In this document: in pieces, positions 17,140-25,271 of the stretch
Position numbering within the stretch: position 1 is the first letter of the stretch
Layout of the letters: every line of letters starts with the position of its first letter
Source of the DNA: Candidatus Rifleibacteriota bacterium
GTDB taxonomy: Bacteria; Riflebacteria; Ozemobacteria; Ozemobacterales; Ozemobacteraceae
Length of the DNA stretch: 43,052 nucleotides
Direction: 5' to 3'
Assembly: GCA_029560455.1 (NCBI GenBank)
Contig: JAKQKW010000078.1
Span: 1-43,052 of the forward strand
Program-made: the position numbers and the translations under genes
Notes under the pieces: model-generated
Databases searched by the model: none
Seen by the model: the letters and a program-made list of their open reading frames with translations, nothing else
Told to the model about the DNA's origin: nothing

Positions 17140-17925
17140 ATGCCAGTCTTTGCTTTTTTGGGCGTGTTTCAGCACGAAGTTGCTTCACAGCAGCTTCGCA
17201 AGCTTGTCGATGCCGTCAGGGCTATGGCTGGCAGCGGTTGCGTTGTTCTGTGCAACGCGAGCGGCCTGTTTGCCAATGCCGGAAGGCTTGATGCGCAGGT
17301 CGAGCAGCTCTTTGAAAGTGGAATAGATCTGATTTTTCCTGGCGAACAGGCTATCGCCAGGGGAGCCGCCCGCACGCTTGTAGAGTCGGGGAACTGGCCA
17401 ATGGTGAGGCCTTTGAATCTGCCGGCAAATTCTCCGGGTCAGGGTGCGCTGCTTCTTGACCGGCATTCTGAGTCGGTATGGATTGTCAGCCTTCTTGACG
17501 GCAGCGGAAGAATCCCAGTTGAGCCGGCTTACGTGGCATTTGAGGAATTTTTAAGGAACAAAAGCGACAGATTCCCCGTATTAATAAATGTACACGGCAA
17601 CGACTTTGACTACAAAAGGGCTCTGGCATGGAAATACGGACAATCAGGGCATCAGCTATACTGGTTTGGCAGTGGCAGCGGCGCCATGTCGTCGGCCTGC
17701 GAAATCATGACAGAAGGTTCATTTTATCAGCCCGAAACGGGAAACGTAGCCTGCCGGTCTTCGATCGGCGGTCTTGCCCCGGATATCTGGTGGAAGCGAA
17801 GAATCGAACGGCTGCCGGTATCGCCCCAGCCCGGCTGGGGAGCATGGAGTTGTGATTGCACTTTATTATGGCTTGACAGTGAAGGAAAAGCGCAAAAATT
17901 TATATGTAACAGGTTTGAATTTTGA
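17140..17925 (+). CDS. YmdB-family metallophosphoesterase homologue, probable pseudoenzyme
   Basis: The 261-residue product aligns along its length with YmdB/TIGR00282 phosphoesterases (about 265 residues). The clearest match is 'MVRPLNLPANSPGQG' (88-102), equivalent to the family 'RPANFPEGTPGKG', and the C-terminal 'WWKRRIERLPV'. The family metal-binding and catalytic residues are mostly gone. The N-terminal G-D becomes G-V (8-9), GEN becomes NAS (39-41), GNH becomes GEQ (68-70) and GTHTH becomes GSGSG (177-181); only the His of 'INVHGND' (H152) remains. It should therefore not hydrolyse cyclic nucleotides and may be a regulator or scaffold. TTG 17134 is an alternative start. The GAF-HD-GYP gene follows 56 nt downstream. 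Confidence 0.75.
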   Translation: MPVFAFLGVFQHEVASQQLRKLVDAVRAMAGSGCVVLCNASGLFANAGRLDAQVEQLFESGIDLIFPGEQAIARGAARTLVESGNWPMVRPLNLPANSPGQGALLLDRHSESVWIVSLLDGSGRIPVEPAYVAFEEFLRNKSDRFPVLINVHGNDFDYKRALAWKYGQSGHQLYWFGSGSGAMSSACEIMTEGSFYQPETGNVACRSSIGGLAPDIWWKRRIERLPVSPQPGWGAWSCDCTLLWLDSEGKAQKFICNRFEF

Positions 17926-17981
17926 CAGATCGTTCCACAGTGAAGATTGTTTAATAAATTATAAGGAGTTAACCGGTAAAA

Positions 17982-19811
17982 GTGGCTGAAATATTGTCAG
18001 CATCGCATCAGCAGTTGCTGTATGAAGCGCAGAAACAGATTCTTTCGCACGGAAAGAATACCGACAGCATTCTGCGTGTGCTCAGCCGCACCTCCAAAGA
18101 ATTATTCGGAAAACCAGCTCTGGGCGTCATTTTTTACGACCCCTCGGCTCAGCTGACCAGAATCAGATACAACGATGGTTTCAGTGACAAGACTCTTGGC
18201 TGCCACTGCGTAGCCTTTACCCGCGAAAAACTTGAGCGTGGCAAAATCATCGGACGGGCGGTTGCCGACGAAGATGGCGCAACCCACCATCTGACGCCCC
18301 TCGGCTCTGATGATGACGTTCTTGGCATGCTGATCATGCCAGAATACGAAACTGAATTCACGGCGTCGGCAGCTGCATTTCGTGAGCTGGCGACTACTTC
18401 CATAAACACTTTCCTCGAAGTCGAACTCGTTCAGCTGCGCATGGAAGAAATGGGCGCACTGCTCGAAGTTGGCCGGGTCGTCAGTTCGACCCTCGATCTG
18501 CGTGAGCTGCTGACCAAGATCATGAGCACGGCCACCAAGGTCATGCGCTGCGAAACCTCTACTGTTTATCTTATCGATGAGCAGACGAACGAACTGTATT
18601 TTCACATAGTATCTGGAGATCCCAACGTCGGCGCCAAGCTGCAGGAAATCAGACTACCTATGGGTACCGGCCTCGCCGGCTGGTGTGCCCAGAATAACAA
18701 GCCGATCATCGTGCCTGATACCGAAAAAGACCCGAGATTTTTCAAGGGCGCCGACAAAAAGTCGGGATTCGTCACACGTTCGATGATCTGTGTTCCGATG
18801 CGACTCAAAGACCGGGTCATTGGCGTTCTTCAGGTTCTTAACCGCACCGGCACGATTCCGTTTAACGATCATGACCTCGAAATGCTTGAGAATATGGCGA
18901 ATCAGGCCGTGTCGTCGATCGAAAACGCCCGTCTCTATGAAAATATTCAAAAGGTATATCTGTCGACGATCGAAGTTCTTGCAACTGCGATCGATGCCAA
19001 AGACCCATATACTCAGGGCCATTCGCGGCGTGTTACCCAGTATTCGGTAGCGATTGCCGAAGAAATGAATCTGTCGCCCAAAGAAGTCGAAGATATACGC
19101 TACGCCGGCCTTCTGCACGACGTCGGCAAGATCGGTATCAAAGACAGCATCATCAGAAAACCTGGCCGACTCACCGATGAAGAATATGCCATCATCAAAA
19201 AACACCCCGCAATCGGCGCCAAGATTCTGCGACCGGTAGATTTTCTCGCCGACAAGATTCCAGGGGTACTTCACCACCATGAGTATTATGACGGCCGGGG
19301 CTATCCTGATCACCTGACCGGTGAAGACATACCGCTCGCCGGCCGAATAATCTGCGTTGCCGATGCCTTTGACGCGATGACTACCAATCGCCCTTATCGC
19401 AAGGGTCTGACTGTAAAAACCGCAGTCGGAGAACTCAAAAAGTTCTCAGGCAAACAATTCGACCCCGTCTGCGTCGAAGCATTTCTCAAGGCCTTCGACC
19501 GCAAGCTTTTCCAGTATTTCGAGAAAGTCGAAGACACTGATGATATGATTCTGATCGACGACGGTACCGAAGTAAAGGATCCAGCTGAAATTTTGCATGA
19601 GCTCGAAGGTCAGCCTTATCCACCGATGGCCGCCCACGAAATCAAAGAAGAAAAGAAACTTGAAAGCCAGCCATTCCCGCCGGTCATGGCTCACAAGGAC
19701 CCTGAGCAGCCATCTTCTCAACCATATCCGCCGGTCAATAGCAGCGACTCCGAAAAACCTTCCTCACAGCCGTTTCCGCCAATTTCCGGCGACGACAAAG
19801 ACAAAAACTGA
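17982..19811 (+). CDS. GAF-GAF-HD-GYP phosphodiesterase with repeated QPxPP tail
   Basis: The 609-residue soluble protein has two GAF domains (about 20-150 and 165-320; the second with 'TSTVYLIDEQTNELYF', 'MGTGLAGWCAQNNKPIIV', 'SMICVPMRLKDRVIGVLQVLNR') and a canonical HD-GYP domain (about 325-510): 'GHSRRVTQYS', HDVGK (379-383), HHE (432-434), GYP (440-442), 'VADAFDAMTTNRPYR'. It should degrade cyclic di-GMP. After residue 535 an acidic, disordered tail carries four copies of a QP(Y/F)PP motif (543-549, 562-568, 579-585, 595-601). The start is GTG 17982 with AAGGAG 13 nt upstream, a long spacing. No closer in-frame start was found. It follows the YmdB-like gene and may form an operon with it. 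Confidence 0.93.
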   Translation: MAEILSASHQQLLYEAQKQILSHGKNTDSILRVLSRTSKELFGKPALGVIFYDPSAQLTRIRYNDGFSDKTLGCHCVAFTREKLERGKIIGRAVADEDGATHHLTPLGSDDDVLGMLIMPEYETEFTASAAAFRELATTSINTFLEVELVQLRMEEMGALLEVGRVVSSTLDLRELLTKIMSTATKVMRCETSTVYLIDEQTNELYFHIVSGDPNVGAKLQEIRLPMGTGLAGWCAQNNKPIIVPDTEKDPRFFKGADKKSGFVTRSMICVPMRLKDRVIGVLQVLNRTGTIPFNDHDLEMLENMANQAVSSIENARLYENIQKVYLSTIEVLATAIDAKDPYTQGHSRRVTQYSVAIAEEMNLSPKEVEDIRYAGLLHDVGKIGIKDSIIRKPGRLTDEEYAIIKKHPAIGAKILRPVDFLADKIPGVLHHHEYYDGRGYPDHLTGEDIPLAGRIICVADAFDAMTTNRPYRKGLTVKTAVGELKKFSGKQFDPVCVEAFLKAFDRKLFQYFEKVEDTDDMILIDDGTEVKDPAEILHELEGQPYPPMAAHEIKEEKKLESQPFPPVMAHKDPEQPSSQPYPPVNSSDSEKPSSQPFPPISGDDKDKN

Positions 19812-19855
19812 TCTGTTCGATTGCTGACGGCTGTGTTGTTGCCTGAATCTTTGCC

Positions 19856-19915
19856 GCTGAGAGTCCGCTCAGCTTATGAAGCTATGACAGGCTTTTCTCT
19901 CAGATGACTCTCAGC
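19856..19915. repeat. inverted repeat between convergent genes
   Basis: GCTGAGAGTC (19856-19865) is repeated as its exact reverse complement GACTCTCAGC (19906-19915). The left arm can instead form a local hairpin with CTCAGC (19868-19873). There is no T-run, so this is a weak candidate bidirectional terminator. Confidence 0.45.
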
Positions 19916-21888
19916 TGCGGCTGTTGCTGAACCTGGCTTTGGTTTTCGCGAATCTGGCGGTCATTATAGATCATATCGCGGTTTGGCGCAAAAGAGGGTA
20001 CGATTTCCTGAAATCCTCTAATGATATTGCGAACCTTGCCGCTTCTGGCAGATATTTCGAGGCGTTCAACCTGGGCCATCAGCGCGGCTTCATCGACCTC
20101 TTCCGGGCGGGCGATAAAAATCTTGCGGTTACGTGTGGCGGTAATGCCCTCTGAGGCGGTGAGAAGCTCTTCATAAAGCTTTTCACCGGGTCTGATGCCG
20201 GTAAACCTGATTTCGATATCCTTGCCGACTTCGAGCCCCGAAAGCCTGATGAGATCTTCGGCGAGATCGACTATGCGCACCGGTTCGCCCATGTCGAGAA
20301 TGAAAACTTCGCCGCCCTTACCATAGGAACCGGCCTGAATAACCAGTTTGCTGGCTTCTGGAATAGTCATGAAATAGCGGATCATCTTAGGATGAGTTAT
20401 GGTGATCGGGCCGCCCTTTTCGATCTGTTCCTTGAAGAGGGGAATGACGCTGCCGCGACTGCCGAGAACATTGCCGAAGCGCACTGCGACAAACCTGGTC
20501 TGGCTGCGCCGGGCATAGCATTTGAGAATTTTTTCGGCGACACGCTTGCTCGCACCCATAACCGATGTCGGATTAACCGCCTTGTCGGTCGAAATCATGA
20601 CGAATCTTTCTACTTTGGCGTTATGAGCGGCATCTACCAGATTGCGGGTGCCCAGTACGTTGTTTTTGACAGCTTCTTCAGGATTGAGTTCCATCAGGGG
20701 CACGTGCTTGTGCGCGGCTGCATGAAAGACTATGTCAGGACGATAATTGCTGAACAGGCTGGCGATTTTTTCGCGATCCTGAATGTCGGCGATTATCGGA
20801 ATAAGAGCGATATTGCCGAGATTTTCATTACCCTGCAGCTGCTGGTTCGTTCTAAAAATACTGTTTTCGCCATGACCGAGCAGGATCAGTCGTGAAGGTT
20901 GAAATGGCAGAATCTGTCGGCAGATCTCGCTGCCAATACTGCCGCCGGCGCCGGTTACCATTACTACCTTGCCGGTTACGTAAGCGGCAATTTCGGCAAG
21001 ATTGATCTCAGCCGGTGGTCGGCGCAGCAGATCTTCGATCGCGATATCGCGCAGCTGCAGGCTGACCAGTTTGCCGGCGATGATATCCTGCAGGCCGGGC
21101 AGAGTTTTAAATCTTACTCTGGTGTCCTGGCAGAGTTTGATGATGCGTCTGAGTTCCTGACCCGAGGCGGATGGTATCGCAATGATGATTTCATCGACAC
21201 TGTATGCTTTGGCTACGCTCGCGATTTTTTCGCTGCTGCCGAGAACCTGAACGCCGTGAATGATCTGGTTGTGCTTTTTCGGGCTGTCGTCGATCAGGCC
21301 GACAACATTGATCGGCAGATTCACGTTACGTCTGATTTCGCGCAGAATGCTTTCGCCTGCCTGGCCGGCTCCGATGATCAGAACTCGCTTCGCTTTCTGA
21401 GCGGTTTTGTTAAAGAGCCAGCCGCGGAAAGGGCTCGCTTCGAGCATACTCAGGGCGACTCGTGGTGCAATTCGGCTGCTTCCGATAAGGATGAGTGAGA
21501 TCATCCAGTCAATGACAAACACTGCGCTGAAATTTGCAAAACTCTGAGTGAAAAAAATCGAAGCGATTTTCAGAATCGAATAAGTGGTGACTGCAGTGAA
21601 AACTGCGACCATATCTGGCAGAGAAGTGAAGCGCAGTGTGCGGTTATACAACCCCATGAACCAGAAGCAGGCAAGCCCTACTGGCGTGAGAACCGGAATA
21701 ATGAACAGCAGGTATTGAACGTGCTGGGGTTGCAGACTGTCGAACTTGAGCCAGATGGCTGCAACCAGTGAAAAGGCGATGCAGATTATGTCTGTCAGAA
21801 TGAAGAATATCTTGCGAAAAGGCGTCATCGGTTTGTTGTGTACCTCGTCAAATTCCCTGTCATGCTGTAATCTGAGAAAGTCTAGCAC
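19900..21888 (-). CDS. WbpM/CapD-type UDP-sugar 4,6-dehydratase, membrane-anchored
   Basis: The 662-residue protein has four N-terminal membrane helices (about 25-145), a CoA-binding-like Rossmann domain (about 165-290: 'RVLIIGAGQAGESILREI') and a C-terminal extended-SDR domain (about 300-600). The latter has the NAD(P) motif 'TGAGGSIGSE', 'FHAAAHKHVPLME' and the long-form dehydratase active site 'STDKAVNPTSVMGASK', with Met in place of the usual SDR Tyr, as in WbpM, PglF and CapD. It probably converts UDP-GlcNAc to the 4-keto-6-deoxy sugar used for surface polysaccharide or protein glycans. The start is GTG 21886-21888; ATG 21826-21828 would drop 20 residues. No sugar-pathway partners lie nearby. 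It is divergent from the SLH operon. Confidence 0.95.
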   Translation of the reverse strand: MLDFLRLQHDREFDEVHNKPMTPFRKIFFILTDIICIAFSLVAAIWLKFDSLQPQHVQYLLFIIPVLTPVGLACFWFMGLYNRTLRFTSLPDMVAVFTAVTTYSILKIASIFFTQSFANFSAVFVIDWMISLILIGSSRIAPRVALSMLEASPFRGWLFNKTAQKAKRVLIIGAGQAGESILREIRRNVNLPINVVGLIDDSPKKHNQIIHGVQVLGSSEKIASVAKAYSVDEIIIAIPSASGQELRRIIKLCQDTRVRFKTLPGLQDIIAGKLVSLQLRDIAIEDLLRRPPAEINLAEIAAYVTGKVVMVTGAGGSIGSEICRQILPFQPSRLILLGHGENSIFRTNQQLQGNENLGNIALIPIIADIQDREKIASLFSNYRPDIVFHAAAHKHVPLMELNPEEAVKNNVLGTRNLVDAAHNAKVERFVMISTDKAVNPTSVMGASKRVAEKILKCYARRSQTRFVAVRFGNVLGSRGSVIPLFKEQIEKGGPITITHPKMIRYFMTIPEASKLVIQAGSYGKGGEVFILDMGEPVRIVDLAEDLIRLSGLEVGKDIEIRFTGIRPGEKLYEELLTASEGITATRNRKIFIARPEEVDEAALMAQVERLEISARSGKVRNIIRGFQEIVPSFAPNRDMIYNDRQIRENQSQVQQQPQLRVI

Positions 21889-21972
21889 AGCCCATAAAAA
21901 TAGTCGACAAAAACCTTCGGTATTTTGCGGTACCTTTTAAGTATTGCCGGAATATCTGTCGATAAATATTGA

Positions 21973-22446
21973 ATGCAGATTGTCAAAAACAGATACGCAG
22001 GATATTTGCTTTTTGTTCTGGGCCTGTTGTTGTTTTCCAGCTCGATTACCTTTTTCGTTCTTGCCGGCAGCAAAAAAGTCATGGCGGCAGAAAGCCATTT
22101 CAGCGATGTGCCGCTTGACCATCCGGTCTACCATATGTGCCGGCAGCTGCTGCAAATCGGCGCTATAGAGCCGTATTACGGCACGAATCTGGCTCCTTTC
22201 GAGAAAATTTCCGCCGAAGCCTGGAATCGCGCCTTGAAACGGATTGGCGAATATCTTGGTCGAACCGTTCCCGAATCGTCGCTTTTCTATTCGGACGAAG
22301 AAATTAACGGGCGGGCGATGCTTCTGCGCCTGCAGAATCTGGTTGATGACTCATGCGAGTCTGTCGCGACCAGCAATGCCGATAATTCGCGCCTGACGGC
22401 GTTCTTCATGCTGGAGCGCTGCCTGCTGGCCTATGACAATGAATAA
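21973..22446 (+). CDS. short SLH-domain envelope protein
   Basis: The 157-residue protein has an N-terminal hydrophobic segment (about 10-32, signal peptide or anchor) and one SLH-like repeat. The repeat opens 'SHFSDVPLDHPVYHMCRQLL', then 'GAI' and 'PFEKISAEAWNRALKRI', matching the F-x-D-V-P-x-x-H/x-x-A-I layout. SLH domains bind cell-wall polymers; in diderms they can tie the outer membrane or appendages to peptidoglycan. Ribosome binding is weak (GGAAT, long spacing). Its end overlaps the AMIN-STN gene by 14 nt, so the three genes to 24069 form one translationally linked unit. Confidence 0.75.
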   Translation: MQIVKNRYAGYLLFVLGLLLFSSSITFFVLAGSKKVMAAESHFSDVPLDHPVYHMCRQLLQIGAIEPYYGTNLAPFEKISAEAWNRALKRIGEYLGRTVPESSLFYSDEEINGRAMLLRLQNLVDDSCESVATSNADNSRLTAFFMLERCLLAYDNE

Positions 22447-23191
22447 TCTCAGCAAAACGACGCGACATCGCATTTATACTGTTTATCTGATCGTTCTGCT
22501 GCTCGCTCTGAGCTGGCGCCTGGCCAGTGCCGGTAGCGGACTCAGCGGTATCACCAGCATCGATGTGCATGAGCGCGAGAATGAAACCGAAGTGGTCGTG
22601 GCGTTGACCGGTGTGTATCGTCCCGCTGTATCATTCTCGGGCGAAGACCGCTGCCTTGTTCTAGACTTCAAAGATGTTGCCATTGCTGGAGAACTGACTG
22701 AAAAGGCCTATGCCAGCCGCGATCTGCGTCTTGGCTATATTACCACTCTACCACAGAAACCTGATACGGTACGTGTTCGTCTGTATCTTCGCGCGGGTTG
22801 CCTTGCCTCGATTCGGTATGCCAATAACGATGTCATGATCAGAATCGCCGAAAAATCGGCAATGGCGGTGCCAGCATCGATTGAACCTGGTTTTCTTCTA
22901 AGCCCCGCTGAAGAAAAATATGCGCCGGTGGTGATAAGTCTGCATGATGCTCCACTGCTGCCGGTGATAAATGAACTTGCTGACATATCTGGCCTTCAGA
23001 TAGAGATTGCTGGAACTCTTCCCGAAAGGTTTACGCTCGAAGCACAGTCTGACAGCCCGATAGAGGCTATGAAGCGCATCGCTCAGACTTGTGATCTCGA
23101 ACTGTTTCGTCGTGGGCAGGTATGGCATATTTCGCCACGAGATTCTGAAAGGCCAAAAATTTATGCATATTCAGGAGATCTGCTGCAATGA
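22433..23191 (+). CDS. AMIN-STN protein, secretin-like N-terminus without a channel
   Basis: The 252-residue exported protein (hydrophobic 14-30) has an AMIN domain (about 38-130: 'GITSIDVHERENETEVVVALTG', 'RCLVLDFKDV', 'DTVRVRLYLR') and a secretin/TonB short N-terminal (STN) domain (about 165-245: 'VISLHDAPLLPVINELADISGLQI', 'FTLEAQSDSPIEAMKRIAQTCDLEL'). This order is that of PilQ/secretin N-termini, but no N1-N3 or channel domain follows. AMIN domains bind peptidoglycan or localise proteins to it. It could be a periplasmic partner of a pilus or secretion channel encoded elsewhere. It shares a 4-nt ATGA overlap with the downstream SLH gene. Confidence 0.8.
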   Translation: MTMNNLSKTTRHRIYTVYLIVLLLALSWRLASAGSGLSGITSIDVHERENETEVVVALTGVYRPAVSFSGEDRCLVLDFKDVAIAGELTEKAYASRDLRLGYITTLPQKPDTVRVRLYLRAGCLASIRYANNDVMIRIAEKSAMAVPASIEPGFLLSPAEEKYAPVVISLHDAPLLPVINELADISGLQIEIAGTLPERFTLEAQSDSPIEAMKRIAQTCDLELFRRGQVWHISPRDSERPKIYAYSGDLLQ

Positions 23192-24069
23192 AACAGAATT
23201 TAACATCTGTGCTGGCAACTTTCCTGAGATTTTTGCGGTTTAAAACGAAGCGCGTACGCATCAGCCGCTCGGCCCTGAAAAGAAGAACCGGGCCGGCACT
23301 GATGACATTTGCTCTTCTGGCAACGCTTATCTTCGCGCCGGCCTACAGATTTGAAAGCGCTGATAATCGTCTGACCAGATTCGAACTTGCGCAGATGTTC
23401 GAGACGGTTCTCGAAAGCTGTCGTATTTCTGCACAGCCAGACGCCCTGCCCGAATATACCGATCTTGACGATGAGCAGCTGTTCGGTGTCTATCGAACTC
23501 TTTCCTGCGGCATAATGCGCGGCTATCCCGATCAGAAATTCAGGCCCGGCGAGGCTTTACGCAATATCGAAACCATAGGTTATCTGCAGAAGCTCATTCA
23601 GTTTTTGCGCCTGGTTAAGCCCGATTCAGACGCCGCGCAAAAACTTGTGCGGCTGATGGCATACCAGGATTCGCCGGCAGAAACCATGGCAGGAAGAATG
23701 TCGAGCTTCATGCCTGAAAGCTTACAAGTCCCTTCTGGTTTCACCGACAGAGAAACCATGGCCGAACTTATCAGCAGAGTCATCGGGCAGTATCGCCCGG
23801 GCGTTCTCGATGGCCGGGTCGTCGATGCTCTCACCGGAAAACCGGTAGCCCGGGCCTTTGTTGCCAGCGAAAAAATTGCGACGGTAACCGATAGTAATGG
23901 GTTTTTCAGAATTGAATACCCGTCACCCGACAGAGAAGAAGTGACGATAATGGCCGCAGCTGAAGATTTTCAGCCGGTTGAGCTGAAAAAAAACATAAAT
24001 TTCAACCCGACAGTTGTGCTCAGGCTTAAACCCTTGCGGGCTGCCGACAGAATTTTCTCAGTCGATTAG
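23188..24069 (+). CDS. SLH domain plus carboxypeptidase-regulatory-like domain protein
   Basis: The 293-residue protein has a long basic N-terminus, a membrane or signal segment (about 37-53), SLH-type sequence (about 58-135: 'RLTRFELAQMFETVL', 'YTDLDD', 'GIMRGYPDQKFRPGEALRN'), a second partial SLH-like stretch ending 'FTDRETMAELISRVI', and a C-terminal beta-sandwich of the CarboxypepD_reg type (about 205-285: 'GVLDGRVVDALTGKPVARAFV', 'ATVTDSNGFFRIEYPSP'). It is probably an anchored envelope structural protein. Start ATG 23188 overlaps the upstream stop (ATGA). Its last 12 nt overlap the convergent radical SAM gene. Confidence 0.82.
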   Translation: MKQNLTSVLATFLRFLRFKTKRVRISRSALKRRTGPALMTFALLATLIFAPAYRFESADNRLTRFELAQMFETVLESCRISAQPDALPEYTDLDDEQLFGVYRTLSCGIMRGYPDQKFRPGEALRNIETIGYLQKLIQFLRLVKPDSDAAQKLVRLMAYQDSPAETMAGRMSSFMPESLQVPSGFTDRETMAELISRVIGQYRPGVLDGRVVDALTGKPVARAFVASEKIATVTDSNGFFRIEYPSPDREEVTIMAAAEDFQPVELKKNINFNPTVVLRLKPLRAADRIFSVD

Positions 24070-24993
24070 AGTCCAGTCACCGTTGCTGGTCTGCCTGACT
24101 TTTCCCTGGTGCATCAGTTCTGTCAGCATCACCGCTATTCGGTCAGGAGCTGAACTCAGTACCTGCTCGAGCTGCTTTTCGCTGCACGGGTGCCTGAGCA
24201 GCAGTTTTAAAATGTCTGAGGAAAGTGCCGGCCGGTTCCAGTTGCTGCTGCGTGGCGGAACAAAACTGTGCTCGAACGCTGTGGTTACCGGCACAGACAG
24301 GTTGAGTGCGCTTCGAAAACTATTGAGCAGTCCCTGATCGGCGGTGCTGACTGCGCTTTCAATCGGTACCCGCACTGCCGTGTTGAGATAGACTGCTTCG
24401 AGATTGGGCAGACTGCGCAGATAATCGCGCAATCCGGCGATTTCTTCGGCTGAATCGTTGATTCCCGGGCAGACGAATACTTCGACTTCGATCGCCCCGG
24501 TATAATCACGCGAAAAGATCTGCAGGCCTTCAAGAATGGCTTCGAGTCGCAAGTCGGCGGTTGGTCGGTGTATGCGCTCGAAACTGCGCTGATTAACCGT
24601 GGTTATCGTCGGCAGCAGGCGGTCGGCCAGCATCAGTTCCTGTCTCACTTCGGGCATATACATGAGAGATGAGTTGGTTATAACGCAGGATGGCGCGTTG
24701 TCGAGTTTTTTGATTTCGGCCAGAATGAAGCCGAGCCCGGTATGCAGCGTTGGTTCGCCGGTGCCTGAGATGGTGATCCAGTCGGGGCGCGCTATTTCAC
24801 CGAGAACAGCCTTGAGTTCGCTGATTACATCTTCGGGATTGCAGAACTGCGAGCGTGTCGAAGTATGAAACCTGGTCTTCGAAAGCTGGCAGTAAAGACA
24901 GTCGAACGAACAGGTTTTGGTTGGCGTCAGATCGACGCCCAACGAGATTCCCAGACGACGTGACGGCACCGGGCCGAAGATATAGGTTCGCAT
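24058..24993 (-). CDS. radical SAM protein (COG0731-like)
   Basis: The 311-residue protein has the radical SAM cluster motif C28-x3-C32-x2-C35 ('TKTCSFDCLYCQ') after 'GPVPSRRLGISLGVD', the GGE-like 'ISGTGEPTLH', and a C-terminal winged-helix-like region (about 235-305). The N-terminal signature is that of the COG0731 group, related to archaeal wyosine synthase Taw1, but bacterial members have no agreed reaction. It lies 20 nt after the small membrane protein gene, at the distal end of the leftward block. Its start has no strong Shine-Dalgarno. Confidence 0.88.
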   Translation of the reverse strand: MRTYIFGPVPSRRLGISLGVDLTPTKTCSFDCLYCQLSKTRFHTSTRSQFCNPEDVISELKAVLGEIARPDWITISGTGEPTLHTGLGFILAEIKKLDNAPSCVITNSSLMYMPEVRQELMLADRLLPTITTVNQRSFERIHRPTADLRLEAILEGLQIFSRDYTGAIEVEVFVCPGINDSAEEIAGLRDYLRSLPNLEAVYLNTAVRVPIESAVSTADQGLLNSFRSALNLSVPVTTAFEHSFVPPRSSNWNRPALSSDILKLLLRHPCSEKQLEQVLSSAPDRIAVMLTELMHQGKVRQTSNGDWTLID

Positions 24994-25013
24994 CGATCAG
25001 TTCTGGCTGAGGC

Positions 25014-25271
25014 TCAGCGGCACTCTTTTTTGAAAATTTTCGAAAAGTAGTAGATGCCTACCAGAGCGAAAATCAGAACGAACGGCAGTGCTACCACATA
25101 ATGCCCGGTAAAGGGGCGCGCCGGGTTCATCTTTTCGCGCGCGCGCAGCAGGTTTTTGAGAGTCTTTTCGAGCTCTTTTTTTACTTCTGCGTCAGACACG
25201 TTGTCGATCGACTTCTTGAGTTCGGCAATAGCCGCGTCGAGGCTTTCGAGTGTGGTTTCTTTCGGGGTCAT
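25014..25271 (-). CDS. small coiled-coil membrane protein
   Basis: The 85-residue protein has an N-terminal helical, heptad-like region (about 5-45, Leu/Ile with Lys/Glu) and one membrane helix (about 57-77, 'YVVALPFVLIFALVGIYYF') followed by a basic tail. GAGGAG lies 8 nt before the ATG. The start overlaps the stop of the TPR lipoprotein gene (ATGA), indicating coupled translation and perhaps a joint membrane complex. No family recognised. Confidence 0.75.
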   Translation of the reverse strand: MTPKETTLESLDAAIAELKKSIDNVSDAEVKKELEKTLKNLLRAREKMNPARPFTGHYVVALPFVLIFALVGIYYFSKIFKKECR

